A stretch of 64,000 nucleotides of DNA from Halopseudomonas xinjiangensis. Its GTDB lineage: Bacteria > Pseudomonadota > Gammaproteobacteria > Pseudomonadales > Pseudomonadaceae. The translations under genes were made by a program, and so were the position numbers. How positions within the stretch are numbered: the stretch's first letter is position 1; each line of letters starts with the position of its first letter. The stretch spans positions 2,480,001-2,544,000 of the forward strand of contig NZ_LT629736.1 in assembly GCF_900104945.1 (NCBI RefSeq), written 5' to 3'. Below the pieces are notes generated by a model. That model saw only the letters and a list, made by a program, of their open reading frames with translations, searched no databases and was not told the origin of the DNA. This document shows positions 1 to 6,966 of this stretch, one piece after another.

Positions 1-106
1 ACCGGAACCCTCTTGGCAACATCGCGGAACATATCACCGAAACGGTCCGCATAGAACATCGCGTCTTCGCCTTCGACGATCCTATCGCACAGACTAGGTG
101 TCGCAT
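1..106 (-). CDS. Possible gene running off the left edge; frame uncertain
   Basis: On the minus strand an ATG at 104-106 follows a clear GGAGG ribosome binding site, so a gene very probably starts here and leaves the window. The frame of that ATG gives a basic, poorly protein-like peptide. The next frame gives an acidic, plausible stretch (DRIVEGEDAMFYADRFGD) with GC-rich third positions but has no good start. A single-base shift close to the start would join the two. No family is recognised. It lies downstream of the ybjQ-like gene on the same strand. Confidence 0.3.
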   Translation of the reverse strand, partial: MRHLVCAIGSSKAKTRCSMRTVSVICSAMLPRGFR

Positions 107-139
107 GTATTCCTCCCTGAACTCATAGTGGGCAGCGAC

Positions 140-460
140 TTACTCGACGACCACCGCCGTCCCGCTGGCCGACACCATCAACATGCCGTTACGCTCACCG
201 AGCACCTCGTAGTCGATATCTACGCCGACCACCGCATTGGCGCCCGCTTCAGCAGCTTTTTCTTCCAACTCTTTCAACGCGATGTCCCGTGCTCGGGTCA
301 GCTCCCGCTCATAGGTGGCGGAGCGACCACCCACCATGTCGCGGATGCCCGCGAACAGATCCTTGAACAGATTGGCGCCGAGGATGGCTTCGCCGGCAAC
401 GATACCGCAGTACCGGGTAATTTTCCGGCCTTCGATGCTATGCGTGGTCGATACGATCAT
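140..460 (-). CDS. YbjQ family (UPF0145) protein
   Basis: A 106-residue cytoplasmic protein of the YbjQ/UPF0145 family, whose members form pentamers and are annotated as heavy-metal-binding domains; no reaction is established. The typical opening with a strand, a G-x-V-x-G-E-A-I core near residues 20-25, the long helix [16 protein letters not shown], and the [14 protein letters not shown] strand near residues 72-85 are all present. Length is normal for the family. Its ATG overlaps the stop of the upstream ligase gene by four bases, so the two are probably translated together. Confidence 0.9.
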   Translation of the reverse strand: MIVSTTHSIEGRKITRYCGIVAGEAILGANLFKDLFAGIRDMVGGRSATYERELTRARDIALKELEEKAAEAGANAVVGVDIDYEVLGERNGMLMVSASGTAVVVE

Positions 461-1356
461 GGTGTGCTCCCTGGTGTGGTGGATATGATGTTTGCGACAG
501 ATTGCGGCATGTCCGGCGCCTCCTCACGGATACGCATGAACCGGGCAAATCGCGGCAGACCGGTCGAGGTCAACCCGTTGAAGCGGTAGGTGACCCAACT
601 GCCAATGGGCGGTGGATTGTCACGCTCGGCATCGCTCAAACCGCTGCCCAAACGAAAGCGCCGACCGTCGTCTCGCTCGACGATAAGGGCACCGACTTTG
701 CCGGTGTATTTACCGCTGCCTTCGGTATAGCCCACAACCCAGGCTTCGGCATCTTCATATTGTTTGTACTTGAGCAGGTCCTGGCTGCGGCCCGAGCGAT
801 ACACAGCATGCTGATGGTGAAGCATCAAGCCTTCGCCGCCGGCCGCGACCACTCTATGCAGGGCTTGATCCAGCTGGTCCGCACCGGTCACCTTGTATTG
901 CTCGACGGGCTGCAACCAGGCAGTCGCACGGCCGGCTATCTTGCGCATGGCTTCGACGCGCGCATCGAACGACCCGCCATGCGCCGGCAGATCGAACACC
1001 ATGAACCGCACGTCGCGCCAGGCTTTGTCGTTGGGAGCGGTGCTGCGCACGATGCCGCTCACCTCGTCGAAGCGACCCCGGGCGATCCAGAGCTCGCCAT
1101 CCATGGGCGTGGCGGGCCAACCGTCAGTGAACCAGTCTGGCGCTGCGATCCGATATCCTCCGCGGGTCCATAGCGAATCGCCGTCCCAGTGCCCACGCAC
1201 ACCGTCGAGCTTCTCGCTGACCCAGTATTCGGTGAGCTGCACCTCGCCGCGGTAGACACTCGCGAGCATGGGCTGGTGCGGCGAGCCTTGCTCTGCCTGC
1301 GCGAGCTGAACGAGGAAGGTAAAGCTGAGGATGAGGAACGAACAGAGATAACGCAT
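457..1356 (-). CDS. ATP-dependent DNA ligase, periplasmic LigE type
   Basis: A 299-residue minimal ATP-dependent DNA ligase. The nucleotidyl-acceptor motif SEKLDGVRG places the lysine that receives AMP at residue 49. Motif III (FMVFDLPA), motif IV (GGEGLMLHH) and motif V ([17 protein letters not shown]) follow, then an OB-fold C-terminus. No zinc finger or BRCT domain is present. The first 21 residues form a signal peptide ending in AQA, which fits the exported Lig E class known from Haemophilus, Neisseria and Vibrio. In that class the enzyme seals nicks in extracellular or incoming DNA. It overlaps the downstream ybjQ-like gene by four bases. Confidence 0.88.
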   Translation of the reverse strand: MRYLCSFLILSFTFLVQLAQAEQGSPHQPMLASVYRGEVQLTEYWVSEKLDGVRGHWDGDSLWTRGGYRIAAPDWFTDGWPATPMDGELWIARGRFDEVSGIVRSTAPNDKAWRDVRFMVFDLPAHGGSFDARVEAMRKIAGRATAWLQPVEQYKVTGADQLDQALHRVVAAGGEGLMLHHQHAVYRSGRSQDLLKYKQYEDAEAWVVGYTEGSGKYTGKVGALIVERDDGRRFRLGSGLSDAERDNPPPIGSWVTYRFNGLTSTGLPRFARFMRIREEAPDMPQSVANIISTTPGSTP

Positions 1357-1421
1357 GCGACGTCCTTGTCGGCTGACGATGAAAAGTAATGAACGTTACG
1401 TGGCGCAGCGAACCCACCCGC

Positions 1422-2252
1422 TTACGGGCCGGCCGAATCCTGGCCGGCTCCCCCCGGCAAAGGCGGTAAATTTTCACCGAACACGGACAGCACCCGTGTG
1501 AAACTCGCGTCCGGCTCGGCGCGCAGCGTCATCGGCTCGCCAGTGACCGGATGGGCAAAGCTCATGCCGGTAGCGGCGAGCATCAGTCGGCTGTAGCCGA
1601 ATCGCTCGGCGAAGTAATGGTTGTGCCGCGTCCGGCCGTAGTTGGTATCGCCAATGATGGGATGGGCAATATGCTGCATGTGCCGGCGTAGCTGATGCTT
1701 GCGGCCGGTCTCCGGGTACAGTTCGACCAGACTGTAGCGGCTCGAAGGATAACCTTCGAGCCGGACCGGGATCTCGGTGGTCGCCAGGCGTCGAAAGCGG
1801 GAACGCGCCTCGCGCATGGGTTGCGGATCGTCCTTGCAGCGGCGGTCGATCGCATGCTCACGTAACGGGTGATCGATCAGCCCGGCCTCCGCGCTCCACC
1901 CACGAACCAGTGCAAGATAGGTCTTCTGCACTTCGCCTGCCATAAAAGCCTTGCCTAGGACACTGGCAGTATCCGGATCACGCGCGAACAGCAGCAAACC
2001 GGAGGTGGGCCTGTCCAGACGATGGACCGGATAGACATGCTCGCCGCCGTTCAAGGCACGAGCATACTGCAGCGCGAATTCGGTCTCATGCCGGTCGATC
2101 GGGCTGCGGTGCAGCAACAGGCCGGCGGGTTTGTGCACGGCCAGCAGATAGGGGTCGCGAAAGAGTTCGACCAGCGGGTTCGGATCGACTGCAGTAGAAG
2201 CATGCTGTGTCGCGCCCACGCTCCGGTCAAATAAACCGGCCTGTGTGTTCAT
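1422..2252 (-). CDS. truC: tRNA pseudouridine(65) synthase TruC
   Basis: RluA-family pseudouridine synthase of 276 residues. It isomerises uridine 65 of tRNA-Ile and tRNA-Asp in E. coli. The catalytic aspartate is in HRLDRPTSG (Asp80). The preceding AVHKPAGLLLHRS, the TGRKHQLRRHMQHIAHPIIGD block and the closing LMLAATGMSFAHPVTGEPM block are characteristic of TruC rather than RluC/RluD, and no S4 domain is present. The start codon overlaps the stop of the upstream paiB-like gene by four bases, indicating co-translation. Confidence 0.9.
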   Translation of the reverse strand: MNTQAGLFDRSVGATQHASTAVDPNPLVELFRDPYLLAVHKPAGLLLHRSPIDRHETEFALQYARALNGGEHVYPVHRLDRPTSGLLLFARDPDTASVLGKAFMAGEVQKTYLALVRGWSAEAGLIDHPLREHAIDRRCKDDPQPMREARSRFRRLATTEIPVRLEGYPSSRYSLVELYPETGRKHQLRRHMQHIAHPIIGDTNYGRTRHNHYFAERFGYSRLMLAATGMSFAHPVTGEPMTLRAEPDASFTRVLSVFGENLPPLPGGAGQDSAGP

Positions 2253-2863
2253 TCGATCAGATCGGCCATGGCGTGCTCGCCATCATCCGCCAGCCCCGCC
2301 TTCACCCCGGCGCGGTTGGCCTCCGGTTGGTTCTGGCTGGCTTTGAGTTTACCGGTCAGCTTGTCGATCCTGATTTCCACGCCAACGATCCCGCGGATCA
2401 GCTTGTTCGTGTAGTCCCGTGGCGCGTCGTCGACCGACCAGGGGCTGGCTCGCCCGGACTCGTGCTGGCCGCTCAGAGCACGCAGGTGATGCCCCAGCCA
2501 GCCGGCGTCCTCTACTAGTCGCACCGGGCCTTCAACGTGGACGGCGAGATAATTCCAGGTAGGCACAACCCGGCCATGCTCGGCTTTGGAGGGATACCAC
2601 GAGGGCGACACATAAGCATGTGGCCCCTTAAACACCACCAGCACCTTCGCCCCCTGTTCGAGCCTCTGCCACACCGGATTGCCGCGCGCTAAATGACACT
2701 GCAGCACCCCCATGCAGCCGTCTGATTCGCTCAGATAAAACGGCACATGGTTGGCTTCGATGCCCTGCTCATCTGCAACGATCAGCAAGCCGAAACCGTG
2801 CTGGCGGATGTATTGCAGCAGCGTTTCGGTGTTGTCCTGCTTGAAATGGCTGGGCACGTACAT
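2249..2863 (-). CDS. PaiB family FMN-binding protein
   Basis: A 204-residue protein of the PaiB (FMN-binding split barrel) family, named after a Bacillus negative regulator of sporulation and protease genes; most proteobacterial members have no known role. It opens with the family hallmark MYVPSHFKQDNTETLLQYI, then shows HVPFYL, and carries PHAYVSPSWYPSK and VPTWNYLAVHVEG in the middle. Length is typical. It precedes and overlaps truC. Function as a transcription regulator is only by family name; a flavin-dependent enzyme is equally possible. Confidence 0.85.
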   Translation of the reverse strand: MYVPSHFKQDNTETLLQYIRQHGFGLLIVADEQGIEANHVPFYLSESDGCMGVLQCHLARGNPVWQRLEQGAKVLVVFKGPHAYVSPSWYPSKAEHGRVVPTWNYLAVHVEGPVRLVEDAGWLGHHLRALSGQHESGRASPWSVDDAPRDYTNKLIRGIVGVEIRIDKLTGKLKASQNQPEANRAGVKAGLADDGEHAMADLIE

Positions 2864-2923
2864 GGTCTGAACCTCTGGTTGCCAACACGGCGGATCATAC
2901 CTGCCCGCCTGTTGATGGAACAG

Positions 2924-3122
2924 TTAGCGAACGTCGCGCTTGAAAAGCAGCACAACCAGATAGACAAGAGCGAACGGCGGGATGGCCGAGAGCAGCACAC
3001 GCAGCAAATCCGGCGATGACGGGTGTCTGCGTTTTGCGGCGGCCAAGAAAATAGCTTAACGCGCCGACTATCAACGCAAGTCCCGACAGAATGTCGCCGA
3101 GTAATGTGAGGCTTATATTCAT
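2924..3122 (-). pseudogene. Small two-helix membrane protein with an apparent one-base frameshift
   Basis: The first 40 or so codons from the ATG at 3122 encode a membrane helix and a basic turn (ILSGLALIVGALSYFLGRRK, then TQTPVIAG). In the same frame the sequence then degenerates to a Cys/Ser/Arg-rich tail. The next frame encodes LLRVLLSAIPPFALVYLVV, then LLFKRDVR and a stop at 2924. Removing one T from the TTT run at 3006-3008 joins both into a smooth protein of about 65 residues with two transmembrane helices. Small membrane proteins of this layout occur in marine gammaproteobacteria as far as I recall, without known role. It is either a recent pseudogene or a homopolymer sequencing error. 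Confidence 0.6.
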
Positions 3123-3212
3123 TCAGGTGCCTCCTTGGCAAGATGCTCGATCCTGACGGTCGGCCTGCTTTTCGATACTGATCCACTTCCTTTGAGTCGA
3201 CGCGCTAGCGTC

Positions 3213-3919
3213 TTACTGTTGCGAAGAACATACATGGCCACCGGAGGCTTGTGGGCCACGGAGCAGAGACGGAGCGTCGACGTCCCGATTATCGATCACG
3301 AACGTCGCCTGCTCCATCGGGGAGCACCGTAGCCGGTAAAGTGCTTGCCCTGCTACATAGCGTTTTCCCAGCGGTGAATCCGGATCTCGCGGTATGCCGT
3401 CTCGTTTCGCCAGCCTTTCGATAGAGGTGATCGGATCGACGTCCAGATAGAGCGAAACGTCCCAGTAGGCTCTCAATTCTGGGCGGTGAGTGAAGATACC
3501 ATCGAACAAGAGCACATCCCGGGCCGGGCTAGTCGCGGCTCAACCGAGACACGCCGATCCGTGACGTGGTCGAACGCAGCGGACACATACTTGCCCGCGC
3601 CACCCGGGGAAAGCGGATCGAGCAGCAGGCGCTTCAAGGCCGGATAGTCATAGGAATCGGAATAGAAACCTTCTGCCGAGTACCGGCCGCGCCGATACCT
3701 AACGGCGCGTGGCTGATGAAACCCGTCTACCGACGCGCGCATCACGCCTACGCCCCATGCATCCAAGCGATGAGCCAATGAAGCGGCAAACCGGGTCTTG
3801 CCCGCACCGTCCGCGCCGTCGATGGCAACGCGAGTGACGAATTCGCCTCGCGCTTGCAGAACGTAGCGCGCGATGTCGTCCAGCAGGTCGGTCATGTGCT
3901 TGCGTCCATGCTCTGTCAT
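3213..3919 (-). pseudogene. Uridine kinase-like P-loop protein, frameshifted
   Basis: Two overlapping reading frames together make one uridine kinase/phosphoribulokinase-like protein. The N-terminal frame (start 3919) holds the P-loop AIDGADGAGKTRFA, the substrate segment VDGFHQPRAVRYRRG, and YSDSYDYPALKRLLLDPL. The C-terminal frame continues with DVLLFDGIFTHRPELRAYWD and VSLYLDVDP and ends at 3213. The break lies in the GC run at 3518-3529; adding one C would restore LARPRDVLLFDG. Such kinases occur singly near acyltransferase genes and are often annotated uridine kinase without proof. As it stands the product would be truncated and inactive. Confidence 0.7.
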
Positions 3920-4009
3920 CCGCCGCAGCCAACTGGAACACCAGCCTTGAGCGAAGACGTCTTAGAAGGAGGGGGGGCCTTGATCCGGCCGTGAATTGGG
4001 GCAAGGTTA

Positions 4010-4528
4010 TCAGCTCAGATGCTCAAGCGTTCGGTCCCACGCTTCGACGCAAGCAGGCTTCTGGCGTGCGCACTCTCCAAATACGCTACCCGGCGGAACG
4101 GTACGACCGTCCTTCTTGAACTTCATCTTCACCAGAATTTGACCGTGCCGTTGGTCTTCAAGGAAGAGCACATGCGAGAAATAGGCACACCGATCGTCCG
4201 CGAAGAGAATGGCGGTCTCGATACGGACCCGCTTGAACATTGCGACAGGCTTGAGAAAAACGACTAGCTGGGAGGTGTTGACGAACTTGTGTCCTTTGCG
4301 CAGAAGGGTGCCGAGCAAACCCGTCCTAACCAGGAAATCGAGTTGAGCCGACTCGGCTATTTGCAGGTATTTGTCGCTTTTCAAAACCCTCGTACCACAG
4401 TCGAAAGGAGTGACCCAAAAGTGTTTATGCACGGTCGCCCACGGGCCGGCTCGATGACGCATGGCAAGCGCGGATATCAGCGTTAGGAGGTTCCGGATGA
4501 TGCCTGACATGCTTTTCCATGAGCCCAT
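4010..4528 (-). CDS. THEM6-like acyl-CoA thioesterase family protein
   Basis: A 172-residue hotdog-fold protein of the 4HBT_2/THEM6 type. The family pattern is a beta strand with Phe-Asp-Cys-Gly (VTPFDCGTRVLKSDKYLQIAE), a hydrophobic helix ending in FLVRTGL, and strands LVVFLKPVAMFKRVRIETAIL and CAYFSHVLFL. In this class the substrate is presumed to be a long-chain acyl thioester; the actual one is unknown. The basic leader before residue 25 could be a membrane-proximal helix. The surrounding region is accessory, with broken genes on one side and cassette-like genes on the other. Confidence 0.7.
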   Translation of the reverse strand: MGSWKSMSGIIRNLLTLISALAMRHRAGPWATVHKHFWVTPFDCGTRVLKSDKYLQIAESAQLDFLVRTGLLGTLLRKGHKFVNTSQLVVFLKPVAMFKRVRIETAILFADDRCAYFSHVLFLEDQRHGQILVKMKFKKDGRTVPPGSVFGECARQKPACVEAWDRTLEHLS

Positions 4529-4645
4529 CTTCGCGGGCGGGATTCGTTGGAGTTGTATTCGGAGCGAATCGTCAGTTTTCTGATGCGTCCGGCAGATCAG
4601 CGCGCCCGAAGAGGATGCGCGAACTCAGGTGACGCTTCGGGGGCC

Positions 4646-5152
4646 TTAGCTTCGCGCTCCCAATAAACGAACGCGGTAAATGAAGCCGAGAACACCTTTG
4701 TATCCAAGCACCAGCCATAACGCGAAAACAAGTTCGGCAAACGAGGCGATGATCGACCCTATCTGCGAAGCAGAAACCGATTCGCCGTAGCCTTGATTTG
4801 AGATGATCAGCCAATACAGAGACCATTGCACGACATCAGAGAGCGCCGACGCAAACAGCCATAGTCCGAGCAGCGTGCAACCAATCTCTAGTATGGGCGT
4901 CGTGTCGGTAGAAACCTTAGTTCCGCCTCCGTCCGTCACGGGTAGCAACTTGCGTGCAATGCTGAGCGGGAAACGCCAGAGGACAACAGCGATGGCAAGG
5001 GTGAACGCAGCCCCGAATAGCGTAGCCAGCAGCAGACTCTTATGATCGTATCCAGTCGCTGAGGCAATCAACGTCCCAGACCTGACCGCCAGCACGAACA
5101 GAAAAACCGAGAACAACCGTGAAGCGATAGCAACGATATCTTCCTTTGACAT
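4646..5152 (-). CDS. Unrecognised integral membrane protein
   Basis: A 168-residue protein with no family I recognise. Starting at the ATG at 5152, which follows the strong ribosome binding site GGAGGAGG, it has four hydrophobic segments near residues 8-30, 38-60, 85-110 and 130-155. A longer reading from 5221 would add 23 residues but lacks a ribosome binding site and runs through an attC-like inverted repeat, so the shorter form is preferred. The gene begins only about 17 bases from that repeat, as is usual for integron cassettes. Confidence 0.65.
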   Translation of the reverse strand: MSKEDIVAIASRLFSVFLFVLAVRSGTLIASATGYDHKSLLLATLFGAAFTLAIAVVLWRFPLSIARKLLPVTDGGGTKVSTDTTPILEIGCTLLGLWLFASALSDVVQWSLYWLIISNQGYGESVSASQIGSIIASFAELVFALWLVLGYKGVLGFIYRVRLLGARS

Positions 5153-5168
5153 GTCAACCTCCTCCAAT

Positions 5169-5241
5169 CGTAACGCGAAGCTAAGCGGCGTACTGAGCAG
5201 GGCAACCTGCGTACGGAACACGTGTTGAACGAATAGTTACG
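5169..5241. repeat. attC-like imperfect inverted repeat
   Basis: The ends CGTAAC (5169-5174) and GTTACG (5236-5241) are exact reverse complements. Next to them, read on the minus strand, are TATTCGTTCAA and GCTTAGCTTCGC, which resemble the inner boxes of integron attC sites. The centre folds as CGTAC, three unpaired bases, GCAGG, a 4-base loop, CCTGC, GTACG. Total length is 73 bp, normal for attC. It separates the stop of the DUF3291 gene from the ribosome binding site of the membrane protein gene. The outer box departs from the GTTRRRY consensus, so the assignment is tentative. Confidence 0.45.
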
Positions 5242-5260
5242 TTGCCGGACATTCACCAGC

Positions 5261-5734
5261 CTACGTCTCGCCTGATCGTTGGAAGCTCTCGCTGGGAGCC
5301 GGGAATGCTTTCCTGAATGTGAAAGCTTCCTTTGTAGGTCCCGATGTTCTCAACGTATTCAGCTTGGCGGCTGCCTCTTCGATCGACGGAATATGGCCAG
5401 CGGGAACCCACCAAAGCACCATGTGCGACTCTGCCATTTTATGAAACCACTCTTTCTTGCGGCGCATGATCTCAACGTGGGCAGACCGGTAAACATAATG
5501 ATGCAGAGCTTCGATCGAGTCCCACAGCGACACATTAACGATATGGTCGGAACCGAAATAGTCGATGCCAGTGGCGTCCCCATCCTCGGTTTGTAACCGC
5601 CAGATGAACCCAGGGGACTGGTCTGCCAACGAGTTGATGCGGTTCAGATTCTCAACAAAATCGAAAAGCTGCAGCGAATCGATTGGAGCCATCAGGCTGG
5701 CAATGTTGAGCTGAGCAATATGGTATTGGAGCAT
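5261..5734 (-). CDS. DUF3291 domain protein
   Basis: A 157-residue protein of the DUF3291 family, a ferredoxin-like alpha/beta-barrel fold related to monooxygenase-like small domains; function unknown. Family features are the start YHIAQLNIASLMAPIDS, a central SPGFIWRLQTEDGD, the strand HIVNVSLWDSIEALHHYVY and the HMVLWWVPAGHIPSIEEA block near residues 105-122. A GGGAGGGAG ribosome binding site precedes the ATG. The gene is enclosed between two attC-like folds with very short flanks, the usual layout of a mobile gene cassette. Confidence 0.85.
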   Translation of the reverse strand: MLQYHIAQLNIASLMAPIDSLQLFDFVENLNRINSLADQSPGFIWRLQTEDGDATGIDYFGSDHIVNVSLWDSIEALHHYVYRSAHVEIMRRKKEWFHKMAESHMVLWWVPAGHIPSIEEAAAKLNTLRTSGPTKEAFTFRKAFPAPSESFQRSGET

Positions 5735-5753
5735 CTCTCCCTCCCTGCAAAAC

Positions 5754-5818
5754 GCTTAACGTTGGACACTGAAGGCGGCCTGCGGTAAGGGACGACGTCC
5801 CTAAACAGCGTGTTTACT
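5754..5818. repeat. Possible second attC-like element
   Basis: Read on the minus strand, the element ends in GTTAAGC (5760 to 5754), an exact match to the GTTRRRY cassette-boundary consensus, 20 bases before the DUF3291 ATG. Upstream lie AGTAAAC (5818-5812), CACGCTG paired with CAGTGT, and a perfect central hairpin GGGAC/GTCCC. The outer boxes match each other at only four of seven positions and box spacing is irregular, so this could be a decayed attC or chance. Confidence 0.3.
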
Positions 5819-5953
5819 CGGCGACGCGCGATAAACCGATTGGTAGTGGGAGACTACCGGAAACGGATCGTAGAAATGGTGGCGCAGCTTCTCTCAGTCT
5901 TAGTACTCGACAGATTCGATAATCAATGTCCCGCGCCGTGCGGTGTGCGCCAG

Positions 5954-6580
5954 TCAACTGCTAGCCGGAAGCACGTCCGCCTGGGACGAAACGGACCGAC
6001 TCAACAGATATTCAAGGTGTGCGCGCACCTCTGGCCATTCTCCCTTGTGCAGGCTGTACATCACCGTGTCCCGGATCGTTCCGTCGCGGCGCAACCCGTT
6101 GCCGCGAATAACCCCGTCCTTCTTCGCGCCGAGCCGCTCGATGGCCCGCTGGCTGGCGAAGTTGAAAACGTCGGTCCGCCAGCCGACGACGTTACAGCCC
6201 AGCGTGTCGAAAGCGTGCGTTAACATCAGTAGCTTGCACGTGGTGTTGATATGCGTCCGCTGCGCTCGCTTGGCGTACCAGGTGTAGCCGATCTCCACGC
6301 GCTTCGGGTCAGGCAGTATGTCGTGATAACTGGTGGAGCCAAGCACTAGGCCGCTGGCCTCTTCAACCACAGCGAAAGCAAACCGGTGACCCTCCGCCCG
6401 GCTTTTGAGCGCAGCTTCAATGTAACCGCGCGTCTGGTCGGGCTCTGGAATTGAGGTGACCCGCACATCCCATAGCGCGCCGTCCGCAGCTGCGGCGTGC
6501 AGACCGGCTTCGTGGTCAAGTACAAGCGGGACGAGCTTTACGCCTCGTGCGGCCAGGGTGATGGGTTCGATGAAGGCCAT
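5954..6580 (-). CDS. GNAT family N-acetyltransferase (RimJ/RimL type)
   Basis: A 208-residue GNAT acetyltransferase of the RimL-like group. It has the V-x-LVLGSTSYHDILPD strand, the RVEIGYTWYAKRAQRTHINT segment that binds acetyl-CoA, then LMLTHAFDTLGCNVVGWRTD and the SQRAIERLGAKKDGVIRGN motif near residues 145-163. The acceptor cannot be predicted; relatives act on protein N-termini, aminoglycosides or small amines. The 219 bases between its stop and the DUF3291 start hold only the attC-like element. Confidence 0.85.
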   Translation of the reverse strand: MAFIEPITLAARGVKLVPLVLDHEAGLHAAAADGALWDVRVTSIPEPDQTRGYIEAALKSRAEGHRFAFAVVEEASGLVLGSTSYHDILPDPKRVEIGYTWYAKRAQRTHINTTCKLLMLTHAFDTLGCNVVGWRTDVFNFASQRAIERLGAKKDGVIRGNGLRRDGTIRDTVMYSLHKGEWPEVRAHLEYLLSRSVSSQADVLPASS

Positions 6581-6966
6581 GATCTATATGCTCTCGTTAA
6601 TCGATTGAAACGCGCAGCACGCCTAATAGGGACGCTCAATCACTTACCTTCTCGGCCGCCCTGCCACCCGTAATCGCGTGACTTCCACATTTCGTGATTT
6701 CAATACCAGGGGGGCTGCCGCGGCGCGATCAGGCGTGAGCGCTTTCGCAGGCATGCTACCGCCCTACCCTTCGCGAACAGGCATGGCGGTATGAAACGAT
6801 TAGAGGGAAAAGAGACAGCTGTCCTTGCCGCCGGGCGGGTTGGTTCAGGCATCCTCTGCCGAGTCCGAGCATATTACAGCCGATTAGCCCATTCCAATCG
6901 GGACGCGGCGCACAAAAACAAAAACCCCGACACGGGGCCGGGGTTTTTGTTTGCGTTGGTGGCGTA
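6581..6966. other. Intergenic region between GNAT gene and purL
   Basis: No coding frame here looks real. Apart from the purL terminator at 6919-6949 I see no convincing promoter, RNA or repeat. Confidence 0.5.
6919..6949 (-). terminator. Rho-independent terminator after purL
   Basis: CAAAAACCCCG and CGGGGTTTTTG form an 11-bp stem around a 9-base loop, 18 bp past the purL stop. The A/T ends make it usable in both directions. Confidence 0.85.

Noticed and set aside
4529-4645. Third attC site between membrane protein and thioesterase genes
   Set aside because: Only a weak CGTCA/TGACG pairing, with no AAC/GTT boxes.
5810-6223. 137-codon plus-strand frame beside the attC-like element
   Set aside because: It runs antisense into the GNAT gene and has no ribosome binding site or family.
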